A stretch of 64,000 nt of DNA. Origin: Plotosus lineatus. Its lineage: Eukaryota; Chordata; Actinopteri; Siluriformes; Plotosidae. A program made the translations under genes and the position numbers. This document shows, in pieces, positions 1 through 11,544 of this stretch (its first letter is position 1; every line of letters begins with the position of its first letter). The notes under the pieces were generated by a model. It was not told the origin of the DNA, did no database searches, and saw only the letters and a program-made list of their open reading frames with translations. The DNA lies in contig CM045733.1 in NCBI GenBank assembly GCA_024760905.1, forward strand, positions 35,233,501-35,297,500. The letters are read 5' to 3'.

Positions 1-124
1 TCTCCATGGAGCTTGCTTTGTACACAAATCTTGGACTCTCCGTTTCATTTATTAATTTATTCATTTGCCAGTCCATTGCAGTGCAACATTCACACAGAAA
101 TTCACACTCACATCTCGGGGGCGA

Positions 125-497
125 GGGCAGTGGTGGCCTTGTGGTATACGTGCTGGATCACTGATCATAAGGTTGGGGGTTCAAGCCCCACTCACCACAG
201 GTTGTTACTGCCCCCCACCATCCCCCTGTCCCCCGTCCCCTCCGTCCCCCCAGTGCAGCTAACTGGGTTGTCAAAGGCTGGCCATGTCTCTCACTGTCTA
301 TAGTGTGAGGCTGTAAAAAAAAAAAAAAAAAAAAAAAACATTGCTGACTTTCGACAAGAGTAGCTGCATAGCTGTCAGTGTGTTTCTGCCATGAAATGGT
401 CTGGCGAGCTGTCCAGGGTGTACTCTGCCCTCATCCAGAGTCGGCTGGGATGAGTGCCAGCCTCCCAGTGACCCTAATTAGGATTAAGCGGTTTGGC
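125..497 (+). mobile_element. tRNA-derived SINE with L2-type tail
   Basis: The head looks like a tRNA promoter: an A-box-like stretch in the gggcagtggtggcc region and a B box (gggttcaagcccc) near 176-190. The body (cagtgcagctaactgggtt, tctctcactgtctat) recurs at 1607, 9964, 31821, 42021, 44996 and 59623. The 3' part (gagctgtccagggtgtactc ... ctaattaggattaagcgg) is the L2-LINE-like tail common in fish SINEs. An A-run at 315-338 is an expanded copy of the short A stretch in the body. It is not a functional tRNA. Confidence 0.8.
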
Positions 498-526
498 CGC
501 AAAAACAAAAGTACCCAGATGTAACC

Positions 527-650
527 CGCACAAGCGAACATGCAGACACCACACCAAAACACAACTGCCAAACCTGGGGCTTGAACCCAGGCCCTTCTCA
601 CTATGTGGCAGATTAACCAACATCCATGCCATCATGCTGCTGCCCCACTG
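527..650 (-). mobile_element. V-SINE-like head fragment
   Basis: Read on the minus strand this gives a tRNA-like head (ggggcagcagcatgatggc ...), then gggttcaagccc and a short unconserved body. It is a diverged, truncated copy of the same class as 29838-30031. No target duplication is visible. Confidence 0.5.
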
Positions 651-954
651 AAGTAAAATTGTAACACCACTGATATTCTATACAATTCCATGCTGCAAAC
701 TTTTTTGGGGGAATTCGGAGATCCATATATAGGTGTGAGGTTTGATGAGGTCAGGGGTCTGCAAAATTTGGGCATGGGGTGTCATATTTCAGATTCAGGT
801 GAGTAATGAGAGCAGGTTGTTACCAAAGAGATTTAAAAATGATAATTATTTAGTGGAGACAGTAGCGAGAAGCGAGCACAAATGAATCAGTCGGGTTGAA
901 ATGAATGTGCAGGAGCCGGAGAGAGGACGGGTGCAGAAGCTCAATGGGTTCCAG

Positions 955-1118
955 GTGTTGGGTTACATAACATAAGTCCCGCCTCCCGTGTCGCGTGCGC
1001 GCATTTTTTTTCCGTGCTGCACGTTCTGTGCCTCGTGAGCGCGCATAATATTTCTGCCACACTTTTCATGCTTGCGAGCGACCGCGTTTTTCCTCTGCAT
1101 ATTTTGCTCTTCTGAACG
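955..1118 (+). promoter_or_regulatory. sobp: candidate sobp promoter / 5' UTR
   Basis: This stretch directly upstream of the sobp start codon is visibly CpG-rich compared with its AT-rich surroundings (tcgcgtgcgcgc, gagcgcgcat, gcgagcgaccgcg). No intron is evident between it and the ATG at 1119. No convincing TATA box is seen; a weak cataatatt lies at 1044-1052. The transcription start is not determined. Confidence 0.45.
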
Positions 1119-1211
1119 ATGCCAAAGATGGAAAAAGGAAGACCTCCAGAAGGCAAGCGCAGTAGGAAGCCTGCTCATCCCGTCAAGAGGGAGGTCAGCC
1201 AGGAGATGAAG
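1119..1211 (+). CDS. sobp: sobp coding exon 1
   Basis: Start codon at 1119; 31 codons ending at donor ATGAAG|GTAACT. The peptide ([20 protein letters not shown]...) is the conserved lysine/arginine-rich N-terminus of SOBP, a nuclear cofactor named for binding SIX-family homeodomain proteins in development of head and sensory structures. A second ATG lies 3 codons downstream and could also be used; the first was chosen because it extends the conserved block. The exon ends in phase 0 and continues at 3642. Upstream sequence is CpG-rich, as expected for a first exon. Confidence 0.88.
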
Positions 1212-1606
1212 GTAACTGCCAGTGTGTTGATGTCTCCTTTAGGTGCCGATGGTTCTGGAGGCGCCTCATGACGCGCGGTTTCCAGATCTGCGCCTCTGGG
1301 GCAACCAACTGCAGCATTCCCTTCTCCTAATGCTGAGTTCGACTTTTGTAGTAAGGTGTGTCCTTCATGAGATTCAGTAGGACAGTGTGAACCACTCTGT
1401 AATGTGGAACTGTCTGTTTATACACAAGTGGAGTGATGCGCAGCAGTGTGCCAGATGTGTTCCAGCGGTTGGCATTGTACACTGTATATGCATGCATGCA
1501 TGTGCTGGTTTATTGTATATGAAAAGTATTTCATTGCACACCAGGGATTTATATACTGTGTTCTATAGGCACTGAATAAGGTATAGAATTTGTACTGTAC
1601 CTAAAC

Positions 1607-1879
1607 TGGGGCAGTGATGGCCTAGTGGTATAGGGTGCTGGATCGCTGATCCAAAGGTTGGGGGTTCGAGTCCCACTCTCCACAAGCTGTGAGGCATGTA
1701 AAAGAACCATTGCTGATTTTCGTCAAGAGTGGGCTGCATAGCCATCAGTGTAATTCTGCCCTGTGATGGCCTGGTGAGCTGTCCAGGGTGTACTCTGCCC
1801 TTGCCCGGAGTCAGCTGGGATGGGCGCCAGCCTCCCCGTGACTCTAATTAGGATTAAGCGGTTACAGAAAATGAACTGA
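1607..1879 (+). mobile_element. tRNA-derived SINE with 8-bp flanking repeats
   Basis: Same family as 125-497, with well-preserved A and B boxes (ggcctagtggtatagggtgc; ggttcgagtcc) and the L2-like tail ending cggttacagaaaatg. The middle of the body (cagtgcagctaactggg) is deleted. The flanks carry acctaaac at 1599-1606 and 1880-1887, the likely target duplication. It lies in sobp intron 1. Confidence 0.8.
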
Positions 1880-2474
1880 ACCTAAACGTGAATTAAATTA
1901 AGGATGTGCTCAGGCACACAACAAATCCCCAGATGTATGTAAATACCATGATGTAATATGACACTGAATTTGACTAGATCTGATATGTAATGTGTCTACA
2001 TGACCCAGTTCTGACACCCTATATGTATTTCATAGTGAAAATGAGTTGCATGTTGGCTAAATGATTAGGCTTTGGATAATGTTTTGCAGTACAATCCCCT
2101 GTTCTTTTTCTCTACTTTCCAATATTGTACACCTTGAAGATTATGTTTCATTTAAGCATCCCAGTTGTCTGTTGTGTTCCTTCCCATGGTTGCAAATTGT
2201 ACACAGAACTAGACTATCTGCGTGAGAGACACCAGTGGTTTTCATGTCTATGTGGGAGGAAACTAGGCACAAGACTCTTTGTGTGAGTGATTTTGGATCA
2301 CTGCACATGATATCCATGGAGCCGGCAGGTGTAGGGTTGCGACTTAACTAATTTTAATCCAAACATGTGAAACCATACACGATCCTGATGTAAGTGCAGC
2401 CGGGGCTCAAGTGAGGGTCATGATAGGTTTTGTTGCCTTTGGACACAACTGCTTTGGATTTTAGGACGAGGCTC

Positions 2475-2481
<7 letters not shown>

Positions 2482-2530
<49 letters not shown>
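2482..2530. repeat. (TC)n microsatellite
   Basis: About 24 uninterrupted TC units in sobp intron 1. The rest of the intron (1880-3541) shows no gene. Confidence 0.95.
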
Positions 2531-2533
<3 letters not shown>

Positions 2534-3539
2534 CCCACTAAGCAGATGTTTGTCTGAACTGAACTGCATAACAGAAGAAATAAGAGTGGAAGGGATTTCA
2601 GGGGAAAAGACCTACATCCTACTAATAAGGAAACAGTAAAACAAGATATATGGATTTGGTGTGATCTCAGGGGAAATAGGATCTGATATTGTGTTTTGGT
2701 GTAATCAGGCTCCAAAATGGTCAGACGACATACCAAGGGTACTTACTTTTTCTGTTAACGTTCAGGATACTGGTTAAAACATGATCCCTGCACAGCTTCT
2801 ATAAACACAAACACACAGTTGCAGTTTTATGGGCAGGCCTGTTTTGTAACTTGAGTGACTGAGTAGTGGACGTAACAGATATGCCATTCTCTGAGAATCC
2901 CCCTGTTCTCAAGCATATTGGCTGTTTTTGAGAGAAAGAGTGAAACATGAGAAGGGCTGACGAATCAGGTAACACACAGATCGAGAGAGAAGAAAGAGAG
3001 CGAGCGAGCAGAGAGTGAACCAGTGTTCTCCCCATGACTGTTTGTTTTGGTTGTGAGCGCTCGGGGAGAGATGAGTGAAGTGAGAGCTTTAAAAGCAACC
3101 AGAGGAGTGGAAAGGAAGGAAGAGGGGGAAAGGGATGGAATTAGATCCTTTGGGGGAAATGGAGAAGATGAGAAGGAGAACAGGGGAACTGGAGGAGTGG
3201 GAGACATGAGGGGAAGAAGGTGGGGGATTTCTGGGAAGCCCACAAACCCAGCTGTGGTATTCTGTGTCTTGCTCAGATTTCAGCTAACTACGAATCAAAT
3301 TACCCACCTCTGTAATCTCAAACAGAGAGAACGAGTGAGGGAGCGAGAGGTCTCTTGAGTGTTTCACCAGATTTTATGTCAGACCATTTAGAATAAAATA
3401 ACAAAGACTGATTCAGAACTTTTTTTTTTGTGGCTGCATCATTTTTCAGTCAGATTTTGGGAGCCACAAATGGAGCATGGGATGGCGTATACATTTCACT
3501 AAATCTCCATACTATGGTCAAAGATTACCAATTACTAAC

Positions 3540-3541
<2 letters not shown>

Positions 3542-3635
<94 letters not shown>
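3542..3635. repeat. (TG)47 microsatellite abutting a splice acceptor
   Basis: An uninterrupted 94-nt TG tract ends 6 nt before the sobp exon 2 acceptor (gaggcag|AG). It occupies the position where the polypyrimidine tract would normally be. Confidence 0.97.
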
Positions 3636-3638
<3 letters not shown>

Positions 3639-3641
3639 CAG

Positions 3642-3777
3642 AGCTTTGCAGAGAGCACAATGAATGAATTGCTGGGCTGGTATGGATATGATAAAGTTGA
3701 TCTGCAAGACTCAGAGCCTGCAGATGTCAGGAGTCAAAATGGCAGAACAAGACGCCACCAAGTATCCGTGCTTAAAG
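3642..3777 (+). CDS. sobp: sobp coding exon 2
   Basis: 136 bp, phase 0 at the start and one extra base at the end. It encodes [20 protein letters not shown]... to SVLK, matching the conserved N-terminal block of SOBP that follows exon 1. Acceptor is gaggcag|AGC and donor AAAG|GTAAGA. The single leftover G completes a codon with exon 3. The acceptor has no ordinary pyrimidine tract because a (TG)47 repeat lies directly upstream. Frame and conservation leave little doubt that this is a real exon. Confidence 0.88.
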
Positions 3778-3994
3778 GTAAGAACTCACACACATCACTG
3801 TGAGTATAGAGACCAGCTTAGAAATGAGGGCTCTGGTGGTCCATTATTACTGTATATCAGGTTTTTTCTGAACATTCATAAAGGCAGAACAAAAGCGGAA
3901 AGGTAGATTCTATTCAATTCAGTTTTATTTGTACGTACATATAGTGCTTTTTACAAATGAGATTGTTGCAAAGCAGCTTTACATTTATTTAAAC

Positions 3995-4305
3995 CAGGGG
4001 TCACCAACCATGTCGCCCACAAGATCAACATGAGGTGCCCGCGGGCTTGTTCACTGCTGTTTCTAGAACAGGCCCGTGGCTCCATAGTGCCACTCTCCAT
4101 TGAGCTGCATCTCATTTTTTTTTTGCTATTTATTTAATGAAATCAATATCTTCATATATATAAATATCATTAATTATTCATAATAACACAAAATTAAAGT
4201 TAAATTGAGCAAATTAATTATTTCAGAAGTGTGTCTTGTCCTGGTAGCCCTTCGCATTAATTAGTACCCAAGAACTCTCAGATTTAAAAAGGTTGGTGAC
4301 CCCTG
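3995..4305. mobile_element. hAT-type MITE with 8-bp target duplication
   Basis: Terminal inverted repeats CAGGGGTCACCAACC (3995-4009) and GGTTGGTGACCCCTG (4291-4305) are exact complements. They are flanked by a perfect 8-bp duplication atttaaac (3987-3994 and 4306-4313). The length is 311 bp with no coding capacity. An 8-bp duplication with CAGGGG ends is typical of hAT non-autonomous elements. It interrupts another old interspersed repeat (about 3904-4870). Confidence 0.9.
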
Positions 4306-4384
4306 ATTTAAACACTCTAAACAAACCCTACATGTCCATAATCAGCAAGCCCGCCTATCTCAAAATGAGAAAAATTATCCTATT

Positions 4385-4385
<1 letters not shown>

Positions 4386-4425
<40 letters not shown>

Positions 4426-4446
4426 GTTGTTGTTGTTGTTGTTATT
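4386..4446. repeat. (ATT)n(GTT)n microsatellite
   Basis: A run of about 13 ATT units changes into GTT units, in sobp intron 2. Confidence 0.93.
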
Positions 4447-4875
4447 ACATAATACTGTACTAATGAATTCCTGGATTGAAAATTTAATCTAGATCATCTC
4501 CAAAATTTAATGGCATCCTCCAAATGCCCCACTTCTGGTAGAAATTTCATAAAAATTTGCACATAAATGTTTGTATAATTCTGCTAGCAAACATGGATAA
4601 AACAAACATAATGCCCCCAGCAGAGGTTAGGGGGAAAAGCTGCTAAGGCCTTGCTAGAATTAATTAAATCTCTACACATAATGTTGAATTCTCAGTCTCT
4701 CACTCCTGTGTCAGAGAGTTAATATACATTCAGACATTCCTCAAAACAGGGAGCAACCTATCTCAGCCAGCCCACTGAAAAACTTCCTTAGTTGACACAA
4801 GAAAGCAACCTTGAGAGGAGCCGGACTCAAAAAGAAAACCCATCCTCATTTGGGTGACACCAGATAAAAATACAA

Positions 4876-5115
4876 ACCATGTATGGCGCAGCCAATGGTG
4901 AGACAAATGGTTTTGGGAACGAGAATTTGCTGGTTTGATTCCTAGACCAGCAGGAAAAGTGTGTGCTTGTGGGAAGGGGGGGGGGGTGTTGAACCCTCCC
5001 GTCTTCCACATTCATGGATGAGGTGAACTTGAGCAAGACACCTAACCTGCAGGTTCTCTCGGGATGCCCCTGAAATGTGTAGCTTTGTGTAACCACTGCT
5101 AGGTGTGTGCTTGGA
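4876..5115 (+). mobile_element. degenerate tRNA-SINE-like repeat
   Basis: A head with a B-box-like ctggtttgattcc is followed by a body containing cttgagcaagacacctaac, a segment common in fish tRNA-derived SINEs. It is divergent, with a G9-10 run near 4977-4986. No target duplication is seen. Confidence 0.4.
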
Positions 5116-5734
5116 TAGTTTAAATGCAGATGTAATCATTTCCCTTATGGAGTAAATAATAATAATATATAATATATCAAAATCAAAAATCATGTAAGAG
5201 AAACTTTATTATAGTCCAAAATGAAATCTGTTGATTAGTCCTAAATCCTTTAACTGTGAGTCCTAAATCCTTTTAGTGTCATTTAGTGTGCATGCCTTTA
5301 GTGGTGAGACAAGAATATTGACTCTCCGTTAACTTTCAACTTATAGAATTAATAACTGATAAGTGAAAGTGTGTATACCGTCCTTGTAACCCAGACGGCA
5401 TTGTCAGTTTTGTTCTTTTGGACTCTCAAATATGTACTCAAATATTTTGTTGGAACACCTTTGGCCTTGATTACAGTGTATAATATCTATGGCACTGTTG
5501 GTCAGGTTGAGGCTCAGCAACATTATGTGGTAATAAAATGAAGTCAGATGACAACCTGAATGTACTGAATGATGAGGTTATCTCATAAATCATGACTGAT
5601 TTCAGGTTTTCTGGTGAAATCTTTGTCTTTTAAGGCAGAGAGCATAGGGTACATTTAAAGGCTTCGTTATTGGCTCACAATTTTTCTTTAAAAAAAAAAA
5701 AATCACATTTAAATAATTTTTAATTTCCCTCCAG

Positions 5735-5920
5735 AGAATTCGGAGCCAAAGCCTAGTGCAATGGAGAGTAAGCTGACATCTGGCTCATCTGCAACAATTA
5801 AAAATGGAGTAAAAGAACCCACTGGGTTTCCACTCTCGTCTTCGTCATCCTCATTCTCACCCCACATGAAGGACCCTCACAGCACCCATGTCGTAGTGCC
5901 CCTCATCAAACCATCTGCAG
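5735..5920 (+). CDS. sobp: sobp coding exon 3
   Basis: 186 bp between acceptor cctccag|AGAATTC and donor CTGCAG|GTGTGG. With the G left by exon 2 it reads ENSEPKPSAMESK..., a serine-rich linker, then VVVPLIKPSA. Human SOBP has a comparable low-conservation linker ending in a PIIVPLI-type segment before the first zinc finger. One base carries over to exon 4. Weak sequence conservation is normal here; the call rests on splice sites, phase and position. Confidence 0.82.
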
Positions 5921-6109
5921 GTGTGGCCACATGTTACACAAAAATGCCCTTTTCATACACACAAATGCATTGGAAACACGACACATTTTATTCCAAATCA
6001 AAACATGAAGAAAAACATACTAGTATATCAAATTTGTTTTATTCTGTTAAAGAAATTGAAGAAAAATAAATATTAGACTGTTAAAAAAATCAGTATCTGC
6101 ATTATTGTT

Positions 6110-7644
6110 TACAAACATTCACTATAAAAACTGAAAAATGTTGTAAGATTTTGCTTCCTTTGAATCACTGAACTAATATTTAGTTGTATAAACACTGTTT
6201 CTGAGAACTGCTGCACATCTGTGTTGCATGGAGTCAACCAACTTCTGGCACCTGTGAACAGGTTTTCCAGCCCATGATGATTGGACTACATTCCACAGTT
6301 CTTCTGTATTTCTTAGTTTTGCTCAAAACCTGAATTTTTATGTCACCCCACAAATTTTCTGTTGGATTAAGGTCCAAGGATTGGGCCGGCCGCTCCATAA
6401 CGTCAAACTTTTGGCCTGTAACCAAGGTGCTGTCCGTTTACTGGTGTGTTTGGGGTCATCATCTTGATGGAGCACCCATTTCAATGTCATTTCTTCTTCA
6501 GCATAAGGCAGCAGGACTTTGTCAAGTATTCTGATATCATCAAACTGATCCATGATCCCTGTTATGCGATAAATAGGTCAGGCACTGCAGTATGAGAAAC
6601 ATCCCCATATCATGATGCTTGCGCCACCATGTTTCACTGTCTTCACAGAGTACTGTGGCTTGAATTCAGTGTTTGGGGGATGTCTGACAAACTGTCTCCG
6701 GCCACGAGACCCAAAAAGAACAATTTTACTTTCATCAGTCCACAGCATGTGGGGCTGGTGGTGTAGTGGTTAAGGTGCTGCGCTCATGATCAGGAGGTTG
6801 TGTGTTCAAGTCCCAGTTGGACCATATATATACTGGGACGGTAACCTGCGATGGACTAGTGTCCCATTCAGGAGGAGTTGAACTCCTGGTCGCTTCACAC
6901 TATGGAAACCGGGGATAAGCACCGGCCTGATGAGCCACTATGGCTCGGGTGTAAAACGCACCCAGTCCACAGCATGTTGTGCCATTTCTCTTCAGGCCAG
7001 TCAATGTGCTGTGTGGCAAATTATAACCTCTTTAGCACATGTCATTTTTCAACTGAGGGACTTTATGAGGGCTTCTTGCTGACAGTTTGGCTTCACATGG
7101 GTGTCTTCTAATTGTAACAGTATTCACAAGTAACCTTAGACAGAGCAATGTCTGGAACGACCCATTTCCTCAGAATTTCAACGAGAAATGCACTATCACC
7201 ACCATGTAGGTATATGCACATGTATAGCTTAATATAGTTCCTTAGTTGTGTTTTGTGCATTTTCTTTTTATAGTTGGTGCTAAACAAAGAGCTGATAAAC
7301 TGATTTTCATTGTTCATGAAACAGTTGACAATAAAGATCTCTTAATCTTTTATCATTATGTACAACATTCGATGCCTTCCTTCATTAAATAAGGGCAATA
7401 AATGGCACCCGTTTTTAAAAGAATGAATGACGTCACTAATTGAACTTCACACTGCTATTATTTTGAACAAGCCCCTTTCAATTAGTGATTCAATTACACA
7501 GAATCAGCAACATGCATGTCCTGACTGTTAGGTCTGTTAGATTCTATTACTCTACTCCGCCTGCAAGTAAATTATTCATTTCTGCCAAAAACATTGATTG
7601 ATCAAGTTAATGATGTCTGACTGCTATTATTTTGAACACTACTG
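6110..7644 (-). mobile_element. Tc1/mariner-like transposon remnant
   Basis: The minus strand between about 6550 and 6230 encodes broken pieces of Tc1-type transposase: a DILDKVLLPYA-like segment, QDDDPKHTS, then a different-frame SLDLNPTENLWGDIK (the DDE-domain end). Reading frames are shifted and stops are present. The right terminus (ctgctattattttgaacactactg, ending 7644, followed by TA) is the terminal repeat. A second inner copy of ctgctattattttgaac lies near 7452-7468. The left terminus is not recognised, so the left limit is approximate. A SINE sits inside it. Confidence 0.75.
6751..6962 (+). mobile_element. tRNA-derived SINE (second family) with 15-bp TSD
   Basis: A tRNA-like head (ggggctggtggtgtagtggtt ... 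gtgttcaagtccc) is followed by a body with gtaacctgcgatggactag. It is flanked by a 15-bp direct repeat cagtccacagcatgt at 6736-6750 and 6963-6977, which splits the Tc1-like element. A reverse copy of the same family lies at 58004-58312. Confidence 0.9.
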
Positions 7645-7703
7645 TATGTGCCACATGCATGTATTTGTAACACAACCACCCCATCTCTCTCTTTCTCTGT
7701 CAG

Positions 7704-7855
7704 TGGATGACCAACAGAATGTTCAGATAGTGTGTGTGTGGTGTCAGAAGGAGGGCCTAAAACGCTACTCTCTGGTCATGGGCTCTGAGCTCAAGAGCTT
7801 CTGCAGCGAGAAGTGTTTTGCCATGTGCCGGCGAGCCTACTTTAAACGCAACAAG
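7704..7855 (+). CDS. sobp: sobp coding exon 4 (first FCS/MYM zinc finger)
   Basis: 152 bp between a strong acceptor (ctctctctttctctgtcag) and donor AACAAG|GTTAGT. It encodes residues 139-189 and is highly conserved. The first FCS/MYM-type zinc finger has C149-x2-C152 (CVWC) and F171-C172-S-E-K-C176 followed by C180, ending in the basic RRAYFKRNK. These fingers are thought to mediate protein contacts in the nucleus. The exon starts with two bases completing the codon begun in exon 3 and ends in phase 0. The end of a Tc1-like transposon lies only 59 nt upstream. Confidence 0.95.
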
Positions 7856-9963
7856 GTTAGTATGTATCTGTGAAGGCATTCCGTCAGCCAGAGCATTTCG
7901 AAGCAGAATCATGAGCAACCTGATGTAGTCTTAAAGTTTAAATTTATTTGTACTGTAAATACATCATCATTTGTTCTGAGAGCTGAGCAGTTGAAATACT
8001 AACTCATTTAATTAATACTGGACAAATTTCTTTTAAATATCAAGAGAAAAATGTTGGCCTGTTTTTATGACTGCTATTTGTTCATTTGCAAAGTAACATT
8101 GTGCAATGAGCAAACGTCATATAAACATCTATTCATCAAGCCTCCCATCCATTAACAGTTAGGTTCGGGAGAGAAGTTGGACCCAATACCAGCTGATTTC
8201 TGGTGAGAGGTGGGGTTACACCCTAATCAGGTCTCCAGTCCATCACAGACACAAGCAAATATTCACACTCACATTCACAATTTATCAGTGGTGGGCCATC
8301 AGGGCCAACAAAGCCTTCTCTGCTGGCCTAAACACTATCAGAAGCAGTGACCTACATTTACAATTTAAATTCGAGTATTTGTTCCATGAAATTGTAGTAA
8401 TTTATTCCCAACAGTCTCTTCATTTCGTAGGCGTGTCTCTTGGCTGCTTCAGGTTTCAGCTTGTATGTGCTGTCGTGTCAATCAATCTGCCCAGGGCCTT
8501 CAGAATCAGCAGCGCTGGCTGATGTCACTTAAACTATATGAGCAATGGGGCTGTTTCTTTAACCAGTCAGATTTCAGATTCACCTGACAGGGCCAGCAAG
8601 CAGGCTTACAATAACATCAGCATTTTTCTGTCCTCTGATTGGTTGGTCAGAGCAAAACTAGGTGAATGGTGTGTAGTGATTTGTACTCAATACACTTAAG
8701 TTAGAATTTTTTTTATGCCCACAATGGCTGATGGAGGAGGAGAGATTGACTTGGTGTCAGACATTCTTAAAAATCTATTTTTTTCCAAGGTGGATTTATT
8801 CAGAAAATTTAGACATCACAAGGAGAGGTCAAGGAAGTGGAGGGAAGGTTTACCTTTTTTTTTTTTTTTTTTTTTTGAAGCTGAACTCCAATTAACCCGG
8901 CAGCTTCCACTGGCAAACACTGGTGATAGTTATGTAATTCTCAGAGTTACTATCAGAAATACATGAAATGCCTCTCGCTCTGCAATGCCATGTCTTGTTA
9001 TACAGCATTGTGTTTTGTATATTATTGATGGTTTGTATAATTGTGATGTTATAGTGGTGGTATTAAGAGGTGGATTATGTCCTTTAAGTCCCCACTGAAA
9101 GCCCAGTTACTAAATTCACAGCCCGCCACCACAATTTAGAGAGTGAGTTGGCCGAATTCACGTCTTTGGTTTATAGAACCCAGAGGAAGCCCACACAAGT
9201 ACAGGAAGAAAATGGACACGCCACACAGTTCACAGTCTTAGTTACCCCCAGACCCCTCATCCTGTGAGGTGACAGTGTATCTGCTGTTCACCCTCTTATA
9301 AACATTTTACCAGTACACATTTGAGTAATGTGACCAAACTGCAGACAACAAATTGAGTGCTGCACCTGTTTGGGATTCAGTGAGTAGCACAGGCATAGTT
9401 TTCTAGAACAATCCCATACCAGAACCGATCATCTCTTTGGAACACATCATTACATTACACATCCACTGGCTATATTGGTCAATTTGTTCAGATTTGTGAA
9501 TAATCAAGTCAAACTCCAAAACCACATATGGCACAATATAGCCAGTGGATATGTAACAACTGTATCTGATATTGCTGTGGCTATTCCCTGACCATTCCAG
9601 CAGTTTTTGACTCCGATCCGTTTTGAAAATATGGCTGTATGGAATATGCACTTGTTTGAATAATGTAAGCATTGCGGCATGTGGCAGTCAGTATTCCATG
9701 TACAGTTTTTATCCAAAGAGTTCTAGTGTAAAATCTGTCAGGCCATGCATGCGTTCATGGTTGCAATGGGTGAATTGATTCACCACTTGACATCCAGTTA
9801 ATTTCAACATCACCAATGTTACCGTGAATAAAAGCCAAACACTTCCGGTTCACAAAGTATCTTCCTAGCTCTGTGTGGAACACTTCTGGGAAAATGTTAG
9901 CTGACCACGAATCACCGACTGTCATCTGACATCAAGTATTTGCAGCTATGTAAGGCCAAGGCT
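7856..9963. other. sobp intron 4, first part: no gene seen
   Basis: AT-rich intron. It holds diverged repeat pieces: an L2/SINE-tail remnant on the minus strand (about 8145-8270), a likely MITE beginning agtggtgggccatcagggcc (about 8287), and a T-run at 8859-8876. I see no conserved exon or RNA gene. Confidence 0.6.
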
Positions 9964-10167
9964 TGGGCAGTGGTGGTCTAGTGGTATAGGGCACAGGATT
10001 GCTGATCCTAAGGTTGGGGGTTCGAGTCCCCACAAGGTTGTCACTGTCCCCCCCAGTGCAGCTAACTGGGTTATCAAAGGCAGGCCATGTCTCTCACTGT
10101 GACAGACATGTAAAAGAACCATTGCTGACTTTCGTAAAGAGTAGCTGCAAAGCCGTCAGCGTGTTTC
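9964..10167 (+). mobile_element. tRNA-derived SINE, short form
   Basis: Same head and body as 125-497 (gtggtctagtggtataggg, ggttcgagtccc, cagtgcagctaactggg), but it stops after gcgtgtttctg, where longer copies continue into the L2-like tail. Copies at 42021 and 44996 stop at the same place. Confidence 0.8.
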
Positions 10168-10956
10168 TGTCAGTCTAGGAACCACCACAGCCGTCTCAGC
10201 CAGCTGAGCCACGGTGGAAGGGACCTAGGTCTAGAGAACGGGGATCAGCCAGCGCGAACTGTCTCTCACTATACAAAATATACTCAGCACAGGCGAGGAG
10301 AAATAACTCTTCACTATCTTCGAATTCGAAGAACAGAGCCATCAAGGCTGAGGCTTAAGTCTACCTCTAAGCGAGGGTTAAAAACAAAGTTTTCAGTGCA
10401 GCATTTTTTAATCTCATGAGTTCAAAATGAGAATAAGATGCGACCCATGCCCTTTGAGTCTGTTGAGTGACACAAGACAGTGTCGTTAACAGCTGCTTAA
10501 CATTCATGGATACGACTGCCAGCAGCATCGCTCGATGACAGTCACGGTCATTCAGCACAAACAGCTTGCTGTCTAGGGCAGCTTTTTAATACTTTTTGAA
10601 TATAAGGTCACCTCTGGAGAGTATTTTAATGAGGAAACATCAGCCTATCTTGTTGCAGTTGTTTAACAGTGTGCGCGCATGTGTGCACACACACACAAAC
10701 TAAGCATATGCAGAAATTCACATTTGCTCCGCATCTGCTCACCTATATAAACAGAATAAATGCCTAATAAGCTACATGTGATACTACCTTTGGCATTCAT
10801 ACATAAAGTATCAGAAATTAAATTTAAAAAAAAAAACAGGACTCCTCATTCAGTATATTCCGGACAGATATCATTTCTCATCTGTTTATACTGTAAGACT
10901 TCTGCAACAATGCAAACTTTAAAAAGAAGTCAGAAACAAAATAGTAGAGCTGAGAG

Positions 10957-11016
<60 letters not shown>

Positions 11017-11407
11017 CGAGAGATGGAAAATCAAGTCAGAGCCTGTTTGAGAGGAAGGAGTAAAGGCTGCCATGGGGAGAGTGGTGTCCTCTTGCAGCAC
11101 ATACTTTACCGCAACAGCATCAGGTTTCACACTCCATACACCAGCGAGACGGGGGAGAGCACCGGGTACAGTCAACACAGGATCAACTTACTGCAATCTG
11201 GAGCAGTCACTACATACACTCACAGTAACACACAGCGGGCAGTCACCATCCACACATCTACTCAGAGAGCTGCTTTTCACTAAGAATATTTTTCAGTTCA
11301 AACACTCCACAGACACACACATACCTAATCCATAGCTCATAACCATGTTTAATCATAACATTTTTTTAAATGTAGACCATGACTTGATGTTTTACTTTGT
11401 TTTAAAG
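10168..11407. other. sobp intron 4, remainder, with (GA)n tract
   Basis: No gene is recognised. A purine-rich (GA)n microsatellite occupies about 10951-11022. Everything else appears unique, AT-rich and non-coding. Confidence 0.6.
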
Positions 11408-11509
11408 GCTCAAAATGAAAATCGCCATGCTGATCAGTCTTCTCCTCCACCTGGTCAAACGGAGGACACATCTCCCCAGCTCATGCTTAAGGTGAACAGC
11501 AACACAAGA
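11408..11509 (+). CDS. sobp: sobp coding exon 5
   Basis: 102 bp (34 codons, phase 0 at both ends) between acceptor tttgttttaaag and donor AGA|GTGAGT. It encodes AQNENRHADQSSPPPG... to KVNSNTR, the short linker between the two zinc fingers. Human SOBP has a linker of similar length starting ARDEDGHAEN, so the beginning (AQNENRHAD) aligns. The exon reads directly into VCDWC of exon 6. Confidence 0.85.
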
Positions 11510-11543
11510 GTGAGTTCTTATTAATATCACCCCAAAATACACA

Positions 11544-11544
11544 A

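Noticed and set aside
1607..1690. tRNA gene (A and B boxes present)
   Set aside because: The sequence is the head of a repeated SINE and does not form a full cloverleaf; the same applies to other SINE heads.
3430..3803. Cys-Val repeat proteins across 3540-3635
   Set aside because: Translation of the (TG)n microsatellite; the real coding part is only the exon 2 segment from 3642.
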